Shown here: positions 7,514 to 7,892 of the stretch, in pieces
How the letters are laid out: each line of letters opens with the position of its first letter
How positions within the stretch are numbered: position 1 is the first letter of the stretch
DNA from: Alistipes sp.
Lineage (GTDB): Bacteria; Bacteroidota; Bacteroidia; Bacteroidales; Rikenellaceae
Direction: 5' to 3'
Assembly: GCA_028691095.1 (NCBI GenBank)
Contig: JAQUZZ010000052.1
Location: forward strand, 1 to 7,892
Length of the DNA stretch: 7,892 nt
Notes under the pieces: generated by a model
Seen by the model: only the letters and a program-made list of their open reading frames with translations
Database searches by the model: none
What the model was told of the DNA's origin: nothing
Translations under genes and position numbers: made by a program

Positions 7514-7559
7514 TCGGGGCTTTCGTTTCCTTTTACCCCGAGAGGCGATGCTCTTTTTT
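7514..7559 (+). terminator. Possible mutS2 terminator
   Basis: TCGGGG (7514-7519) pairs with CCCCGA (7536-7541) around a 16-base pyrimidine-rich loop. Overlapping its end, AGAG (7541-7544) pairs with CTCT (7551-7554), directly followed by a run of Ts to 7559. It lies 19 bases after the mutS2 stop. Each stem is short, so this is a plausible but weak intrinsic terminator. Confidence 0.4.
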
Positions 7560-7663
7560 GCGATGTACGGCCAATGAGCGGTTGCATATACGCAAGATAT
7601 TGTCTATTTTTACAACCTTAGGCTTTTGCGAGCCCTGCGCTATGAATGAGCCTTAGACAACAT

Positions 7664-7745
7664 AAGCACAGCGTGCTCTTTGTTAGCAATCAACAGTTCG
7701 GCATATCCGGTATATACTGTGATGGAAGGGCTCAATTATTCTTTG
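7664..7745 (+). repeat. Structured intergenic repeat, copy B
   Basis: This is the second copy of the element at 2692-2772, in the same orientation. The exact 14-base head AAGCACAGCGTGCT, the GCAAT block, ATATC, GTGAtGGAAGG and CAAT-ATT-TTTG blocks are shared in order. The second inverted repeat here is GGTATATACT (7709-7718), where the C-G pair of copy A is replaced by T-A. It ends 25 bases from the insertion-sequence boundary. Family not recognised. Confidence 0.65.
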
Positions 7746-7766
7746 AAAGTACTTATTTCACTCAAA

Positions 7767-7770
7767 CTAA
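7767..7770. repeat. CTAA target site next to the IS end
   Basis: CTAA lies immediately outside the GAGTCTGTTTAAA terminus. It matches the YTAR target that IS5-group elements duplicate on insertion. The matching copy on the far side is outside the window, so duplication cannot be confirmed here. Confidence 0.5.
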
Positions 7771-7892
7771 GAGTCTGTTTAAAAATATCATTTATAACCA
7801 TTTTAGCATCAGTGAAATAAAAGCCAAGTATATCATATTTTCCGAACACACCACCTTTCGTTCATAATCCTTTGCTAATCTTCGGAAGTCAT
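7771..7892 (-). mobile_element. IS5-like insertion sequence, one end (runs off right edge)
   Basis: The outer boundary is placed at 7771, where GAGTCTGTTTAAA (7771-7783) has the form of an IS5-family terminal inverted repeat and is bordered by CTAA. Reading inward on the minus strand, the transposase stop codon is only 21 bases from this end, the compact layout usual for such elements. The other end lies beyond the window, so the partner inverted repeat and full length are unseen. Subgroup is not assigned. Confidence 0.7.
7792..7892 (-). CDS. IS5-family transposase, C-terminal 32 residues (partial)
   Basis: This is the last part of a DDE transposase entering from the right edge on the minus strand. 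The 32 visible codons (7890-7795) are followed by TAA (7794-7792); bases 7891-7892 belong to a split codon. FRRLAKDYE followed by SENMIYLAFISLMLK is the typical C-terminal signature of IS5/IS427-type DDE transposases, in which the catalytic Glu helix leads to R-RL-KDYE and then a hydrophobic AMIYLA-like helix. The DDE catalytic residues lie outside the window, so it is not known whether the enzyme is intact. No frameshift is seen in the visible part. Confidence 0.8.
   Translation of the reverse strand, partial: DFRRLAKDYERKVVCSENMIYLAFISLMLKWL

Larger units (their letters stand above)
7496..7770. other. Intergenic region between mutS2 and the insertion sequence
   Basis: This 275-base gap contains a weak terminator (7514-7559), a run of small inverted repeats such as GGCT/AGCC at 7621-7634 and AGGCT/AGCCT at 7620-7653, repeat copy B (7664-7745) and the IS target site. 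An open frame that crosses it (7646-7867) overlaps both the repeat and the IS end antisense to the transposase, so it is not called as a gene. Confidence 0.6.

Noticed and set aside
7742..7862. Minus-strand frame reading through the IS end (GGVFGKYDILGFYF... to a stop near 7742)
   Set aside because: It begins just after a stop with no ATG at its start and spans the IS terminus. The neighbouring frame carries the recognisable transposase signature instead.
7646..7867. Plus-strand open frame of 73 codons
   Set aside because: It crosses repeat copy B, the IS boundary and the antisense of the transposase tail; its KHSVLF segment comes from the non-coding repeat.

Overview
The window looks like a chromosomal segment of a Bacteroidales bacterium, roughly balanced in GC. 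The evidence is an LptD of the Bacteroidetes type, an amidase next to an MCE (MlaD-like) gene, a DUF3089 lipoprotein, a MutS2 with the IDEFGTGTEP form of Walker B, a near absence of Shine-Dalgarno sequences, and -7 boxes of the TAnnTTTG type. GC content and protein style would fit a Rikenellaceae/Alistipes-like genome, but that genus-level guess is weak.

Layout. Positions 1-1275 (minus strand) hold the N-terminal 425 codons of an LptD-like LPS-assembly outer-membrane protein, which runs off the left edge and appears to start at TTG. It is divergent from an N-acetylmuramoyl-L-alanine amidase (1362-2552, plus). The short gap between them is centred on a perfect 16-bp palindrome whose two halves are each a perfect TAnnTTTG box, one per strand. 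A 242-bp gap carrying a small structured repeat separates the amidase from an MCE/MlaD-family lipid-transport protein (2795-3742). Next comes a DUF3089 alpha/beta-hydrolase lipoprotein (3846-4850), then a hairpin-bearing gap, then a complete MutS2 with a C-terminal Smr domain (4982-7495). The last ~400 bp contain a weak terminator, a second diverged copy of the structured repeat (7664-7745), and the edge of an insertion sequence. From 7771 to the window end there is an IS5-like terminus, a CTAA target site, and the last 32 codons of its transposase on the minus strand.

How the genes fit together. Three of the five chromosomal genes build or maintain the cell envelope: LptD places LPS in the outer membrane, the amidase cleaves septal peptidoglycan, and the MCE protein moves phospholipid between membranes. 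The lipoprotein is probably a periplasmic esterase-like enzyme of unknown substrate. MutS2 is a separate nucleic-acid or ribosome-rescue function. All main genes look intact and ordinary for the phylum. I see no evidence of an undescribed multi-gene system. The most interesting items are non-coding: the palindromic divergent promoter, the repeat pair with a covarying stem, and the IS boundary.
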